The notes beneath the pieces were generated by a model. It was not told the origin of the DNA and searched no databases. It was given only the letters and a program-made list of their open reading frames with translations. DNA of 64,000 nt. Origin: Paenibacillus typhae (GTDB taxonomy: Bacteria > Bacillota > Bacilli > Paenibacillales > Paenibacillaceae). This document shows, one piece after another, positions 27,117 through 35,725 of the stretch (positions are counted from its first letter, which is position 1; every line of letters starts with the position of its first letter). Position numbers and translations under genes: made by a program. Location of the stretch: NCBI RefSeq assembly GCF_900099765.1, contig NZ_FNDX01000002.1, forward strand, positions 186,001 to 250,000, given 5' to 3'.

Positions 27117-27884
27117 TCAAAAATCAAGGAATAATGCGGCATTGCAGTATTGTCTTGCCAGCGCCTGAAAATAACAGGTCTGCACTGAAATCGCCGCAAT
27201 CATCAGCATGTTGCGCACCGCATCCTTCTGGGACCGGGTAAGATGGGTCAGCCTGTCCATCATTTTCTCCATCGCCCCCCTCAGGGTACTGTCTGTTTTC
27301 CACGAATATTCATTGCTGGCGCTTCGCTCGGCTGCTCCCTGTGCCTGCAGCGCGGGACTGCGCTTAATGTCCTCAAAGAGCTCCGCGTAGCCGTAATACA
27401 GCTCTGCCGGTTCAACCAGATCGTCGTCGTCACGCTCGGGCTGCAGAAACAGTATCCGGAAGAGCTGCCGGATGCTTTCGAAATCCAGCGAGGCCTTCAA
27501 ATCGTCTATTATAAATAGAAGCGCAGCCTGATTAACGGAGTATTTCCTGCCCAGTCTGGGCGAGCCGAGATATTCCTTGAAATCGCGTTTGACCCAGTTC
27601 TGCATCGCAGTAGCCGATAATGTTGAATATTCAATGAGTTTGCCAAGGGCGGCAATATCTGCGAGCGAGAGTCCGTTAATTGTGTTGCCTTTAATGATTT
27701 TTTGCAGAACCGGCGGGACATCGGTAGACAAAAAAGCAGTGAGAGACCTCCCCTTCCGCACTTCCTCCTGATGGAATTTCGCCCACGCTTCCTGCAGGAT
27801 ATGTAGCGGCTTCTGTTCACTTTTATCCGTCAGGGAGAGCAGGAGAGCAGACATTTCCTTACGGCTTAATGTGAAAGCTTGCAT
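27117..27884 (-). CDS. DUF1836 domain protein, possible DNA-binding regulator
   Basis: A 255-residue protein. I start it at the ATG at 27884, eight bases after GGAGGGG; a longer form from 27941 has no ribosome site. The middle part (ADIAALGKLIEYSTLSATAM to NQAALLFIIDDLK) matches DUF1836, thought to hold a MerR-like helix-turn-helix. The C-terminal 60 residues are helical and hydrophobic. The gene is divergent from a CNNM/CorC gene, and a perfect 20-base palindrome lies between them. That layout suits a local regulator, but its function is not known. Confidence 0.7.
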   Translation of the reverse strand: MQAFTLSRKEMSALLLSLTDKSEQKPLHILQEAWAKFHQEEVRKGRSLTAFLSTDVPPVLQKIIKGNTINGLSLADIAALGKLIEYSTLSATAMQNWVKRDFKEYLGSPRLGRKYSVNQAALLFIIDDLKASLDFESIRQLFRILFLQPERDDDDLVEPAELYYGYAELFEDIKRSPALQAQGAAERSASNEYSWKTDSTLRGAMEKMMDRLTHLTRSQKDAVRNMLMIAAISVQTCYFQALARQYCNAALFLDF

Positions 27885-27904
27885 TGATGGCACCCCTCCG
27901 CCAT

Positions 27905-27933
27905 TTGATTTTTCAACCGAAAGTTCGTACAAT
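27905..27933 (+). promoter_or_regulatory. Promoter of the CNNM gene at 28000
   Basis: TTGATT (27905-27910), 17 bases and TACAAT (27928-27933) give a good sigma-A promoter on the plus strand. The -10 box touches the palindrome at 27932. Confidence 0.6.
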
Positions 27934-27951
27934 GAGTTCATATGAACTCAT
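27932..27951. promoter_or_regulatory. Perfect 20-bp palindrome, candidate operator
   Basis: ATGAGTTCATATGAACTCAT is a perfect palindrome covering the expected transcription start of the CNNM gene, in the intergenic region shared with the divergent DUF1836 gene. Confidence 0.65.
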
Positions 27952-27999
27952 AATATGAGTATAACCTATTTTAACGACGAGAGGGATGGTAAAGATTTT

Positions 28000-29316
28000 A
28001 TGGGTATAGGACTTAGTTTGACGTTGGTGGCTATTTTGATTGTATTAACCGCTTTTTTTGTAGCGACGGAATTTGCAGTGGTACGGCTTAGAGGCAGCCA
28101 GGTAAGCCAGATGGTCCTCGACGGCAAGAAGAATGCATTAGCTGTGCAGCGGGTGGCTGCCAACCTTGACGGTTATCTGTCCGCCTGTCAGCTCGGGATT
28201 ACGATTACAGCACTCGGGATCGGGGCGCTTGCCGAACCGGCCTTTGAGCAGCTGCTGATTCCGCTGTTTGATATGGCAAATGTCAGCCACAGCGTAAGTG
28301 AGCCCATCGCCTTCTTCCTGGCCTTTATTATCGCCACATTCCTGCACGTTGTCGTGGGTGAGCTTGCTCCGAAGACAGCTGCGATTAACATTCCGGAAAA
28401 AATCGGTCAATTTACTTCACCGCTGATCATTTGGTTCTACAGAATTCTTTACCCTTTAATTTGGCTGATGAACGGCTCGGCTAATCTGCTGGTCAGCCTG
28501 TTCGGCATGAAGCCGGCCAGTGAGCACGGTGATGCGCACTCCGAAGAAGAGATTCGCCTTATTTTGTCCGAGAGCTATGAGAACGGCAAGATCAACAAAG
28601 CCGAATACGGCTATGTGAACCGTATCTTTAATTTCGACGAAATGCTGGCAAAGGAAATTATGGTACCGCGGACCGATATGATTTGTCTGTTCACCGATAA
28701 CACACTGAAGGAAAACTTTGATATCATCCGTAAAGAGCAGTATACCCGGTTCCCGGTGGCTGACGGCAGCAAAGACAATATTATCGGGATGATCAATACG
28801 AAGCAGCTTTATCTGCAGTATGATAACGACCCTGATTTTGATTTCAAAAAATTGATTCTGCCGCTGCTGACTGTATCCGAGGTAACCCCGGTTAAGACAC
28901 TGCTGACCCGCATGCAGGTAGAGCGTGTACATATTGCTCTGCTGCTTGATGAATACGGCGGTACTTCCGGACTTATCACAATTGAGGATATTCTGGAGGA
29001 GATTGTCGGCGAAATCCGTGACGAGTTCGACGGTGACGAGAGCAAAAACGTGGAACAGCTTGATGAATCCCGCTACCTGTTCGACGGCAAGGTATCATTG
29101 ATCGAGCTTAAGCAACGGGCCGGCATTGATCTGCATGACGACGAAGTCACTACAATCGGCGGCTGGCTTTACAGTCACATGGTAGAACCTGCGATCGGCA
29201 AGAGTATGGAGCATGAGCATATTACACTTACCGTCCGTGAGATGAACAAGAACCGGATTCGCAAAGTTGAAGTGTTTATTGGCGAGAAAGACGCAGATGG
29301 ACAACCAGCGGAATAA
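28000..29316 (+). CDS. CNNM/CorC family membrane protein (hemolysin-like)
   Basis: A 438-residue protein. Residues 1-190 form a DUF21 membrane domain with four helices and the conserved LDGYLSACQLGITITALGIG and GELAPKTAAINIPE. Two CBS domains follow (about 205-330; IMVPRTDM and LLLDEYGGTSGLITIEDIL), then a CorC_HlyC domain (350-430). The family includes bacterial Mg2+ exporters such as MpfA (YhdP). I start it at 28000, which gives normal family length; the first in-frame ATG at 27955 has no ribosome site and lies almost at the expected transcription start. A second paralog is at 60176. Confidence 0.85.
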   Translation: MGIGLSLTLVAILIVLTAFFVATEFAVVRLRGSQVSQMVLDGKKNALAVQRVAANLDGYLSACQLGITITALGIGALAEPAFEQLLIPLFDMANVSHSVSEPIAFFLAFIIATFLHVVVGELAPKTAAINIPEKIGQFTSPLIIWFYRILYPLIWLMNGSANLLVSLFGMKPASEHGDAHSEEEIRLILSESYENGKINKAEYGYVNRIFNFDEMLAKEIMVPRTDMICLFTDNTLKENFDIIRKEQYTRFPVADGSKDNIIGMINTKQLYLQYDNDPDFDFKKLILPLLTVSEVTPVKTLLTRMQVERVHIALLLDEYGGTSGLITIEDILEEIVGEIRDEFDGDESKNVEQLDESRYLFDGKVSLIELKQRAGIDLHDDEVTTIGGWLYSHMVEPAIGKSMEHEHITLTVREMNKNRIRKVEVFIGEKDADGQPAE

Positions 29317-29334
29317 TTCAGTTTATATATAAAT

Positions 29335-29373
29335 AACAAGAGGCGCCCCTGCCAAGGGGCGCCTCTTGTTTAT
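29335..29373 (+). terminator. Strong terminator of the CNNM gene
   Basis: AACAAGAGGCGCCCC and GGGGCGCCTCTTGTT form a perfect 15-base stem followed by TTATT. It may also serve the convergent acetyltransferase gene. Confidence 0.85.
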
Positions 29374-29409
29374 TGAGATCAGGACGTCGGGCCGCCGCTG
29401 CACTAGATT

Positions 29410-29916
29410 TCAGTCCAGAATTTTGCCCATATAATACTCATCAATCCATTCTCCGTCTATGTACAGGGATTTCTTCTTCATCCCCTCAATTTCGAAGCCG
29501 CATTTCCTGTACAGTGCAATTCCGCGTTCATTATGGGCCATCACGGTCAGTTCAAGTCTGACAATTCCGCTTGTACGTGCCCAAGCCTCCATCTCCCGGA
29601 ACAATCCGCTGCCGATCCCCAGACCCTGGAAGGCTTTGCGGATGCCGATCACAATATAGGCGCTGTGCCTGATCCGCTTTAGCTCCCCGCCGCTCACCGA
29701 TATGTATCCCGCCAGCTCACCATCGGCTTCGGCACCGATCAGAATGGAATGAACAGACCTCCCCTTGGTTTCTATCATCTCCCTGACCTGCTGTACACTT
29801 GTCTGCCGTTCATCCGGCTCCAGCAGCATAAAAGCAGTCTCCTCGTCCAGGAAATGCTGCAGGCTGAGCAGCCTGCAGGCATCCTCCGGGACAAGCTTTC
29901 TGAATGATACCTTCAT
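29410..29916 (-). CDS. GNAT family N-acetyltransferase
   Basis: A 168-residue single-domain enzyme. The acetyl-CoA loop is VIGIRKAFQGLGIGSGLF (motif A, Q-x-x-G-x-G), followed by RLELTVMAHNERGIALYRKC (motif B) and the usual final strand with GFEIEGMKKKSLYIDGEWID. It resembles the RimJ/RimL-like and spermidine acetyltransferase-like group. The substrate is unknown. It forms a row of small accessory enzymes with the next two genes on the same strand. Confidence 0.85.
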   Translation of the reverse strand: MKVSFRKLVPEDACRLLSLQHFLDEETAFMLLEPDERQTSVQQVREMIETKGRSVHSILIGAEADGELAGYISVSGGELKRIRHSAYIVIGIRKAFQGLGIGSGLFREMEAWARTSGIVRLELTVMAHNERGIALYRKCGFEIEGMKKKSLYIDGEWIDEYYMGKILD

Positions 29917-29940
29917 AAAGGTGTCCTCCGTTCATTCATG

Positions 29941-30384
29941 TCATCTGTTTCCTTCATCCAGATATTTCTTGAACAGCCGGCTACCCTCGCCGTCATAGCC
30001 CAGCCGTTCATAAAAACGATGGGCATCTTCCCTGCGCGCGTTGCTGGAGAGCATTACTTTCAGGGCTCCCCGGCTCATGGCTGTTTCTTCAGCATGGTGC
30101 ATAAGGGCGGCTCCGAAGCCCTGTCCGCGCACATGGGAGGCGGTTACGACACGTTCAATAACGGCGAACGGGCGGTCGCCGCTGAGCGCATCCATGCACA
30201 GATGCAGGTGCACTGTCCCCGCCACCTCCCCGTTGCTGACATAGACAAACAAAAAGCTGTCCGGATTTGTGCGGATGGCGTTTACTCTGTCCGGAGTTAC
30301 CCGGATGTCAGGATGGTCCGGCAGCAGCTGGCGGTATAGGGCTTCAAGTGCGCTGGCATCCTGCGGCAATGCTTCTCTAATCAT
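29941..30384 (-). CDS. GNAT family N-acetyltransferase
   Basis: A 147-residue GNAT enzyme. ERVVTASHVRGQGFGAALMH holds the R-G-x-G-x-G/A loop, and SSNARREDAHRFYERLGYD is the C-terminal motif B region. The N-terminus IREALPQDASALEALYRQL is typical. AGGAGCCTGATG upstream supports the start. It is only distantly similar to the neighbouring GNAT protein, so they are not recent duplicates. The acceptor is unknown. Confidence 0.85.
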   Translation of the reverse strand: MIREALPQDASALEALYRQLLPDHPDIRVTPDRVNAIRTNPDSFLFVYVSNGEVAGTVHLHLCMDALSGDRPFAVIERVVTASHVRGQGFGAALMHHAEETAMSRGALKVMLSSNARREDAHRFYERLGYDGEGSRLFKKYLDEGNR

Positions 30385-30428
30385 TACATCAGGCTCCTTT
30401 TCAGCTATCTGTAAGCGGAAAGCGGCTG

Positions 30429-30782
30429 TCAGCAGCGGCAGATCATCAGGACGTTTCCGTCAGGATCCTTGAAATTGAACCAATGGTCATTCTCGATATC
30501 AGTCAGAAGCTCTGCGCCGCTTGCTTTGACGAAATCATAGGCGGCATCAATGTCCTCTGTGTTTAAATGAAAGGCTGGCACCTTTAGTATAGATTCGGGC
30601 GTATAAATTTTGCTGTCCAGAACAATACCAGGCCCCTGCATCGGGATCACATACAAATGCCCGAACAGCACTTCCTCGTCTGCCGGAATTCCCAATAAGC
30701 TGCAATACCAGTTTCTCGATCTTTCAATGTCACTTACCGGGATAAAAACGGCACCAATCTGATTCATAATCGGACTTGTCAC
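30429..30782 (-). CDS. VOC superfamily (glyoxalase-like) protein
   Basis: A small protein of about 117 residues with the beta-alpha-beta-beta-beta pattern of the VOC fold: MNQIGAVFIPVSDIERSRNW at the start, AFHLNTEDIDAAYDFVKASG in the middle and HWFNFKDPDGNVLMICRC at the end. His, Glu and Asp residues are at positions usual for metal binding, but the site is not certain. The start is ambiguous: GTG at 30782 lies 11 bases after GAGGAGG, while ATG at 30767 and ATG at 30791 fit less well. The role (lyase, dioxygenase or resistance protein) cannot be told. Confidence 0.75.
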   Translation of the reverse strand: MTSPIMNQIGAVFIPVSDIERSRNWYCSLLGIPADEEVLFGHLYVIPMQGPGIVLDSKIYTPESILKVPAFHLNTEDIDAAYDFVKASGAELLTDIENDHWFNFKDPDGNVLMICRC

Positions 30783-30935
30783 AGCAAGCATAGCCTCCTC
30801 TATTATCTGCAGAATTGGTTTCACAGCCTTACTTATTCGATACAATCTGCCAATTCCCTGCCCCCTTTAGTGAAGCGGCAGCAACTTATGCTATAATCTT
30901 GGAGGATCATTACTAGACTTCGGAGGATTGATGGT

Positions 30936-32282
30936 TTGGCTAATATATCGCTGGGGCATTTAAGACTGACACCGCCCAAAATATTATCACTCGGCTTCGT
31001 ACTGCTGATTGCAGTCGGAACCCTGCTGCTCTGCCTGCCTGCTGCTTCAACAAGCGGGCGGATTTCCTTTATAGATGCCCTGTTCATGGCCACCTCTGCA
31101 ACCTGTGTAACCGGGCTTGCCGTGATTGATACCGGCACCCAGCTGACCGTGTTCGGCCAGATTGTGCTGCTGGTGCTCTTCCAGTTCGGCGGCCTCGGCT
31201 TTGTTACGATGGCAACGCTGATTACGCTGGTGCTGAACAAACGGATTTCCCTGAAGGAACGGCTGCTGCTGCAGGAGTCGATGAATCAGAATTCCATGCA
31301 GGGAATAGTGAAGCTGATCCGCCGGGTGCTTATCTACTCACTCGTTATTCAACTAATCGGAGCCATGCTGTTTACTGTAAGATTTATTATGGATATGCCG
31401 GCCGGCAAAGCGATTTATTACGGACTCTTTCATAGTGTGTCTATCTTCAACAATGCCGGCTTTGACCTGTTCGGTGATGTTCACGGGCCGTTCAGCGGGC
31501 TTACCCGGTATGCGGAAGACCCGATCGTCAACATTACTTCAATGCTGCTGATCTTCCTCGGCGGTATCGGGTTTATTGTATTGTCAGATATTGTGGATTT
31601 TCGCAAACGCAAGCGCCTGACCCTGCATTCCAAGGTTGTCCTCTCCACCTCGGCGGTATTGATTCTGATCGGAGCGGCTGTCTTTTTCTGGCTGGAGCTG
31701 AATACAACCCTTAAACCGCTGCACGCCGGCGGCAAGCTTATGGCTTCCTTTTTACAGGCCATTACACCGCGCTCCGGGGGAGTAACAACGATTGAAATCC
31801 CGCTGCTGCGTGAATCAACCCAGTTCCTAATGATTTTGCTAATGTTTATCGGGGCAGCACCCGGATCGACCGGCGGAGGGATCAAAATTACCACCTTTGC
31901 CATCCTGGTCGTCACCGCCTACAGCAAAATCCGGGGCAAGGAGGACATCGTAATGTTCCGGCACCGGATCTCCAAGGATAACGTATACAGAGCTATTACA
32001 ATGACCCTGCTGTCGCTCATGCTTGTCCTTATAGCTACAATGCTGCTGTCCGTTACCGAAAGTGCAGATTTTCTGACTGTGCTGTTTGAGGCTGTATCGG
32101 CATTCGGTACCTCTGGCATTACGATGGGCCTGACTCCGGAGCTGACCACCCCCGGCAAAATCCTGGTCATCATTCTGATGTTCGTCGGCCGTACCGGACC
32201 GCTGACTCTGGCTTATGCCATCAAACCGAAGAAGAACAAAGAGCTGTTCCGTTATCCGGAAGGCAATATTACAATAGGATGA
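30936..32282 (+). CDS. ktrB: KtrB/TrkH-type potassium transporter subunit
   Basis: A 448-residue membrane protein built from four membrane-pore-membrane repeats. Selectivity-filter segments are visible: ATSATCVTGLAVID, HSVSIFNNAGFDLFG, ITPRSGGVTTIEI and EAVSAFGTSGITMGL, the last being the usual fourth repeat. The start is TTG at 30936, nine bases after CGGAGG; nearby ATG codons are out of frame. It imports K+ (with Na+) when bound to a KtrA/KtrC RCK subunit, which is not encoded here. An inverted-repeat terminator follows. KtrB or KtrD are equal options. Confidence 0.85.
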   Translation: MANISLGHLRLTPPKILSLGFVLLIAVGTLLLCLPAASTSGRISFIDALFMATSATCVTGLAVIDTGTQLTVFGQIVLLVLFQFGGLGFVTMATLITLVLNKRISLKERLLLQESMNQNSMQGIVKLIRRVLIYSLVIQLIGAMLFTVRFIMDMPAGKAIYYGLFHSVSIFNNAGFDLFGDVHGPFSGLTRYAEDPIVNITSMLLIFLGGIGFIVLSDIVDFRKRKRLTLHSKVVLSTSAVLILIGAAVFFWLELNTTLKPLHAGGKLMASFLQAITPRSGGVTTIEIPLLRESTQFLMILLMFIGAAPGSTGGGIKITTFAILVVTAYSKIRGKEDIVMFRHRISKDNVYRAITMTLLSLMLVLIATMLLSVTESADFLTVLFEAVSAFGTSGITMGLTPELTTPGKILVIILMFVGRTGPLTLAYAIKPKKNKELFRYPEGNITIG

Positions 32283-32288
32283 AAAAAC

Positions 32289-32333
32289 GCGACGCTTGGG
32301 AGGCAGCTTCTGCCCTAAGCGGTCGCATTTTTG
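32289..32333. terminator. Bidirectional terminator after ktrB
   Basis: GCGACGCTTGGG pairs with CCTAAGCGGTCGC around a loop near 32301-32313. A poly-A tract precedes it and ATTTTT follows it, serving both converging genes. Confidence 0.75.
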
Positions 32334-32340
32334 TGTTGTA

Positions 32341-32616
32341 CTATTCTTCGGTATCTTCTTGAGTATCCAGAGCGGCGTCCAGCAGCTGATTGAAGAAATC
32401 ATCATCGTTCTCCAGCAGCCCGTCCACCTCAAGGAACTGCTCCTCACTTCCCGGTTCACCGGCAAAGCTGAGGCTGTAATCCCATTCACTGCCCTTTTTG
32501 CTGAAAAAGGTAATTTCATACGGGTGCTTATGCTGCTCCACCGTGAATACCGTTCTTCCCACGAAGCTCTTATCTTCCTCCTGTTTCAGCTCGGCTTTGA
32601 TAATTTCTACGTTCAT
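32341..32616 (-). CDS. Hypothetical acidic protein (91 aa)
   Basis: The start at 32616 is preceded by a purine-rich ribosome site (GAAAGGCAGG); a longer reading adds 20 non-conserved residues. The product begins MNVEIIKAELKQEEDKSFVG and ends in an acidic tail (LENDDDFFNQLLDAALDTQE). The pattern of short strands followed by a C-terminal acidic helix is regular enough to be a real protein. I do not recognise its family and see no motif. It is convergent with ktrB and divergent from the aminopeptidase genes. Confidence 0.6.
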   Translation of the reverse strand: MNVEIIKAELKQEEDKSFVGRTVFTVEQHKHPYEITFFSKKGSEWDYSLSFAGEPGSEEQFLEVDGLLENDDDFFNQLLDAALDTQEDTEE

Positions 32617-32702
32617 GCTGTTTTCCTGCCTTTCTTCTGATGAATCACACCACCATAGTATAGCATTTATAACCATTATATTTCCTCTCTTTACCGCAGT
32701 AA

Positions 32703-32731
32703 TTGACTTTTTTCATCCGGCGGTTAATAAT
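32703..32731 (+). promoter_or_regulatory. Promoter of the aminopeptidase pair
   Basis: TTGACT (32703-32708), a 17-base spacer and AATAAT (32726-32731) lie about 50 bases before the first aminopeptidase start. Confidence 0.55.
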
Positions 32732-32783
32732 TTAGTACAATGCTTTCCAGCACTAAAAAAAAGAATAAACTGGAGGAAAACCA

Positions 32784-34016
32784 ATGACTGATTTTGCAGC
32801 AAAGCTCAGTAAATATGCGGACCTCGCCGCCACAGTCGGAGTCAATGTCCAGCCGGGCCAGACTCTGGTTGTCAATGCGCCGATTGCCGGAGCGGAATTC
32901 GTCCGTCTGATTACTGCCAAAGCCTATGCTTTGGGAGCCAGCCTGGTAAAAGTGAACTGGAGCGATGAATTCATCACCCGCCAGCAGTTCGAGCATGCCG
33001 CGCCTGAGGTGTTCACCAAAGCACCGACCTGGTTTGCCGGTGAAATGACTGAATTCGCCGAGAACGGAGCAGCCTTCCTGAATGTAATCGCCGAGAATCC
33101 GGATGCGCTGAAAGGCATTGATCCGGAGCGGATTGCGAACTTCCAGAAGACACGCGGAGCAGCGCTTAAAAAATACCGTGAGCTGCAGATGTCGGACAAA
33201 GTCAGCTGGAGCATCGTGGCGATTCCGTCGCAGGCTTGGGCAGATAAGGTATTCCCTGATGCACCCGCTGAGGAGCGCGTTGATAAGCTGTGGGAGGCCA
33301 TTTTCCACACGGTACGCCTGGACCGGGAAGATCCTGTTGCCGCCTGGCAGGAGCACCTTGATACCCTGGAGCAGAAGGCTGATGTCCTCAACGCCAAAAA
33401 ATACAAGAGCCTGCATTACATAGCACCAGGCACCGACCTGACCATCGAGCTTCCTAAAGGCCATCTGTGGGCCCAGGGCGACAGCATTAACGCCAAGGGA
33501 CATTCGTTCGTCGCCAATATGCCGACTGAGGAAGTCTTTACCGCACCGCTCAAAACCGGTGTCAACGGGACCGTTAGAGCGACCAAGCCGCTCAGCTACG
33601 GCGGTAACATTATCGACGGCTTCTCCATTACCTTTGAGAACGGGCGGATTGTCAGTGTAAGTGCCGAGAAGGGCCAGGATTCCCTGGAATATCTGATCGG
33701 CCTTGATGAAGGAGCCAAGTACCTGGGTGAGGTTGCGCTCGTACCGCATAAGTCGCCGATTTCCGAGTCTAATATCCTGTACTTCAACACCTTGTTTGAC
33801 GAAAATGCCTCCAACCACCTGGCGATTGGCACAGCCTATGCCTTCTGTCTGGAAGGCGGCAAAGAAATGACCGAGGATGAGCTGGTTGAGAACGGCCTGA
33901 ACACAAGTGTTACCCATGTTGACTTCATGATCGGCTCCGGTGAGATGGATATATACGGGATTAATGAGGACGGATCACAGGAGCCTGTCTTCCTCAAGGG
34001 CAACTGGGCGTTCTAA
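32784..34016 (+). CDS. M29 family metallo-aminopeptidase (AmpS/AmpT-like)
   Basis: A 410-residue cytoplasmic enzyme. GVNVQPGQTLVVNAPI at the N-terminus and PTEEVFTAPLKTGVNG, with Glu as a metal ligand, are typical of M29. The active region continues with ALVPHKSPISES, ENASNHLAIGTAYAF and THVDFMIGSGEMDIYGI, which hold the His, Tyr and Asp residues of the dinuclear metal site. CTGGAGG precedes the ATG. It should release N-terminal residues from peptides. A close paralog follows 33 bases later. Confidence 0.9.
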   Translation: MTDFAAKLSKYADLAATVGVNVQPGQTLVVNAPIAGAEFVRLITAKAYALGASLVKVNWSDEFITRQQFEHAAPEVFTKAPTWFAGEMTEFAENGAAFLNVIAENPDALKGIDPERIANFQKTRGAALKKYRELQMSDKVSWSIVAIPSQAWADKVFPDAPAEERVDKLWEAIFHTVRLDREDPVAAWQEHLDTLEQKADVLNAKKYKSLHYIAPGTDLTIELPKGHLWAQGDSINAKGHSFVANMPTEEVFTAPLKTGVNGTVRATKPLSYGGNIIDGFSITFENGRIVSVSAEKGQDSLEYLIGLDEGAKYLGEVALVPHKSPISESNILYFNTLFDENASNHLAIGTAYAFCLEGGKEMTEDELVENGLNTSVTHVDFMIGSGEMDIYGINEDGSQEPVFLKGNWAF

Positions 34017-34049
34017 TATTACAGAGACATTTAAGGGGGAGCTGAAGCT

Positions 34050-35279
34050 ATGCTGGATTTCAAACAAAAGCTGGAAAATTATGCACTGCTTGCGGTGAAA
34101 ATCGGGGTCAATGTCCAACCCGGACAAACCCTGGTCATCAACGCGGATATCGTATCTGCGGAGCTGGTGCGTCTGATCGTCCGCAAGGCATATGAAGCTG
34201 GTGCCAAGCTGGTCAAAGTCAATTACAGCGATGAATTTGTTACGCGGACCCGTTATGAGCTCGCGCCTTCCGAGAGCTTTCTCGAGCCGCCAAAATGGCA
34301 TGCAGACGAGCTGGAGGACCTTGGCCGCAATGGTGCAGCCTTCCTGAACGTGGTGTCCACCAATCCGGATCTGCTGAACGGCATTGAAGCCAGCCGGATT
34401 GCTGACAATCAGCGCACAGCAGGTATAGCCATGGCCCCTTACCGTGAGATGCTGATGTCCAACCAGATCAGCTGGAGCATCGTAGCCTATCCGTCAGTCT
34501 CCTGGGCAGCCAAGGTATTCCCGGATGCCGCACCCGAGGAGCAGGTAGACCTGCTGTGGGACGCCATCTTCAAAGCAGTCCGTGCGGATCAGGAAAACCC
34601 GGTGGAAGCCTGGAGCAAGCATCTGGGCGGCTTGAAGCAGCGCTGCGATATTCTCAATGAGCGCAGATACCGTAAGCTGCATTACACAGCTCCCGGCACG
34701 GATCTGACCCTGGAGCTGCCAGAAGGGCATATCTGGTGTCAGGCCGGTGCGGTCAACGGACGCGGTGTTCCTTTCCTTGCCAACATCCCCACAGAGGAAG
34801 TCTTCACCGCACCGCTCAAGACCGGCGCGAACGGAACCGTCAGCAGCACCAAGCCGCTTAGCTACGGCGGAAATATTATCGACCGCTTCACTCTGACCCT
34901 GGAGAATGGTAAAGTGACTGACTTTACCGCAGAAGTCGGCTATGAAGCGCTGGCTTCGCTCCTCGCTATGGATGAGGGTGCCGCTTACTTCGGTGAAGTG
35001 GCACTGGTTCCATATCATTCGCCGATCTCCGAGAGCGGTATACTCTATTTCACAACCTTGTATGACGAGAATGCTTCCTGTCATCTGGCGCTGGGGGCGG
35101 CATATGCCTTCACCCTTCAGGACGGCATCAACATGACCAAAGAACAGCTTGCCGAGCATGGAATGAACCACAGCCTTACCCATGTGGACTTTATGATGGG
35201 TTCACCGGAGATGAATATCGACGGGATTACGGATGACGGCCAGACCGAACCGATTTTCCGTGCCGGAAACTGGGCCTAA
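34050..35279 (+). CDS. M29 family metallo-aminopeptidase, tandem paralog
   Basis: A 409-residue paralog of the gene before it. The metal-site regions are nearly the same: IPTEEVFTAPLKTGANG, VPYHSPISESGILYF, ENASCHLALGAAYAF and THVDFMMGSPEMNIDGI. Differences lie mostly in surface segments and in residues 50-130, so the two copies are not very recent duplicates. AGGGGGAG precedes the ATG. A terminator follows the stop, so the two genes form one operon. Different substrate ranges are possible but unproven. Confidence 0.9.
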   Translation: MLDFKQKLENYALLAVKIGVNVQPGQTLVINADIVSAELVRLIVRKAYEAGAKLVKVNYSDEFVTRTRYELAPSESFLEPPKWHADELEDLGRNGAAFLNVVSTNPDLLNGIEASRIADNQRTAGIAMAPYREMLMSNQISWSIVAYPSVSWAAKVFPDAAPEEQVDLLWDAIFKAVRADQENPVEAWSKHLGGLKQRCDILNERRYRKLHYTAPGTDLTLELPEGHIWCQAGAVNGRGVPFLANIPTEEVFTAPLKTGANGTVSSTKPLSYGGNIIDRFTLTLENGKVTDFTAEVGYEALASLLAMDEGAAYFGEVALVPYHSPISESGILYFTTLYDENASCHLALGAAYAFTLQDGINMTKEQLAEHGMNHSLTHVDFMMGSPEMNIDGITDDGQTEPIFRAGNWA

Positions 35280-35293
35280 AACTTAAACGATCT

Positions 35294-35335
35294 AAAAAGC
35301 CCCCTGCCATTTTTGAATGGTCAGGGGGCTTTTTG
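35294..35335. terminator. Terminator after the aminopeptidase operon
   Basis: AAAAAGCCCCCTG pairs with CAGGGGGCTTTTT around a short loop with an extra CCAT/ATGG pairing. The T run suits the plus strand. Confidence 0.85.
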
Positions 35336-35461
35336 CTTAAATTTTAACTTTAGTTCAATATTCATTCACAATATTGTTGAATTTTATTCACAAATATGTC
35401 ACAATACAAATAAGGATTGTATTGCCAATTCTTAGATTTAACCATATTAGGAGGGAACACT

Positions 35462-35635
35462 ATGAAAGAGTCAATGTCCCAGGAACCGGAGCGCGTGGAA
35501 AACGGGCGCACCAAGGTTCAGCCACCGACGGACGCAAGCATCGTAGCCTCCAACGCCATCAAATACACAGCCTACATCATGCTTCTATTCGGCTTCCTTT
35601 ATTTCCTGATTGCCTACCTGGCACCAATGCTGTAG
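35462..35635 (+). CDS. Small single-helix membrane protein (57 aa)
   Basis: The ATG at 35462 follows AGGAGGGA. The first 35 residues are hydrophilic (MKESMSQEPERVENGRTKVQ), and the C-terminal 22 form a membrane helix (YTAYIMLLFGFLYFLIAYLA). Similar short membrane proteins occur in Bacillales, with no known role. A terminator-like hairpin follows near 35676. Confidence 0.6.
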   Translation: MKESMSQEPERVENGRTKVQPPTDASIVASNAIKYTAYIMLLFGFLYFLIAYLAPML

Positions 35636-35675
35636 AGCTGATTCCTTATATAACCGAATTAGAAAGCGCTTACCG

Positions 35676-35725
35676 GGATGTTCCCCCGGCCGTAACCGGC
35701 CATCAGGAGCATCCTTCGTTTTTTA
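35676..35725 (+). terminator. Hairpin terminator after the 57-aa gene
   Basis: GGATGTTCC pairs with GGAGCATCC around an inner GGCC/GGCC stem, followed by GTTTTTTAG. It also ends near the convergent gene at 35723. Confidence 0.65.

Noticed and set aside
32724-33917. A 397-codon frame opposite the first aminopeptidase
   Set aside because: It is the shadow of the M29 gene and overlaps its promoter; a similar shadow lies opposite the second paralog.
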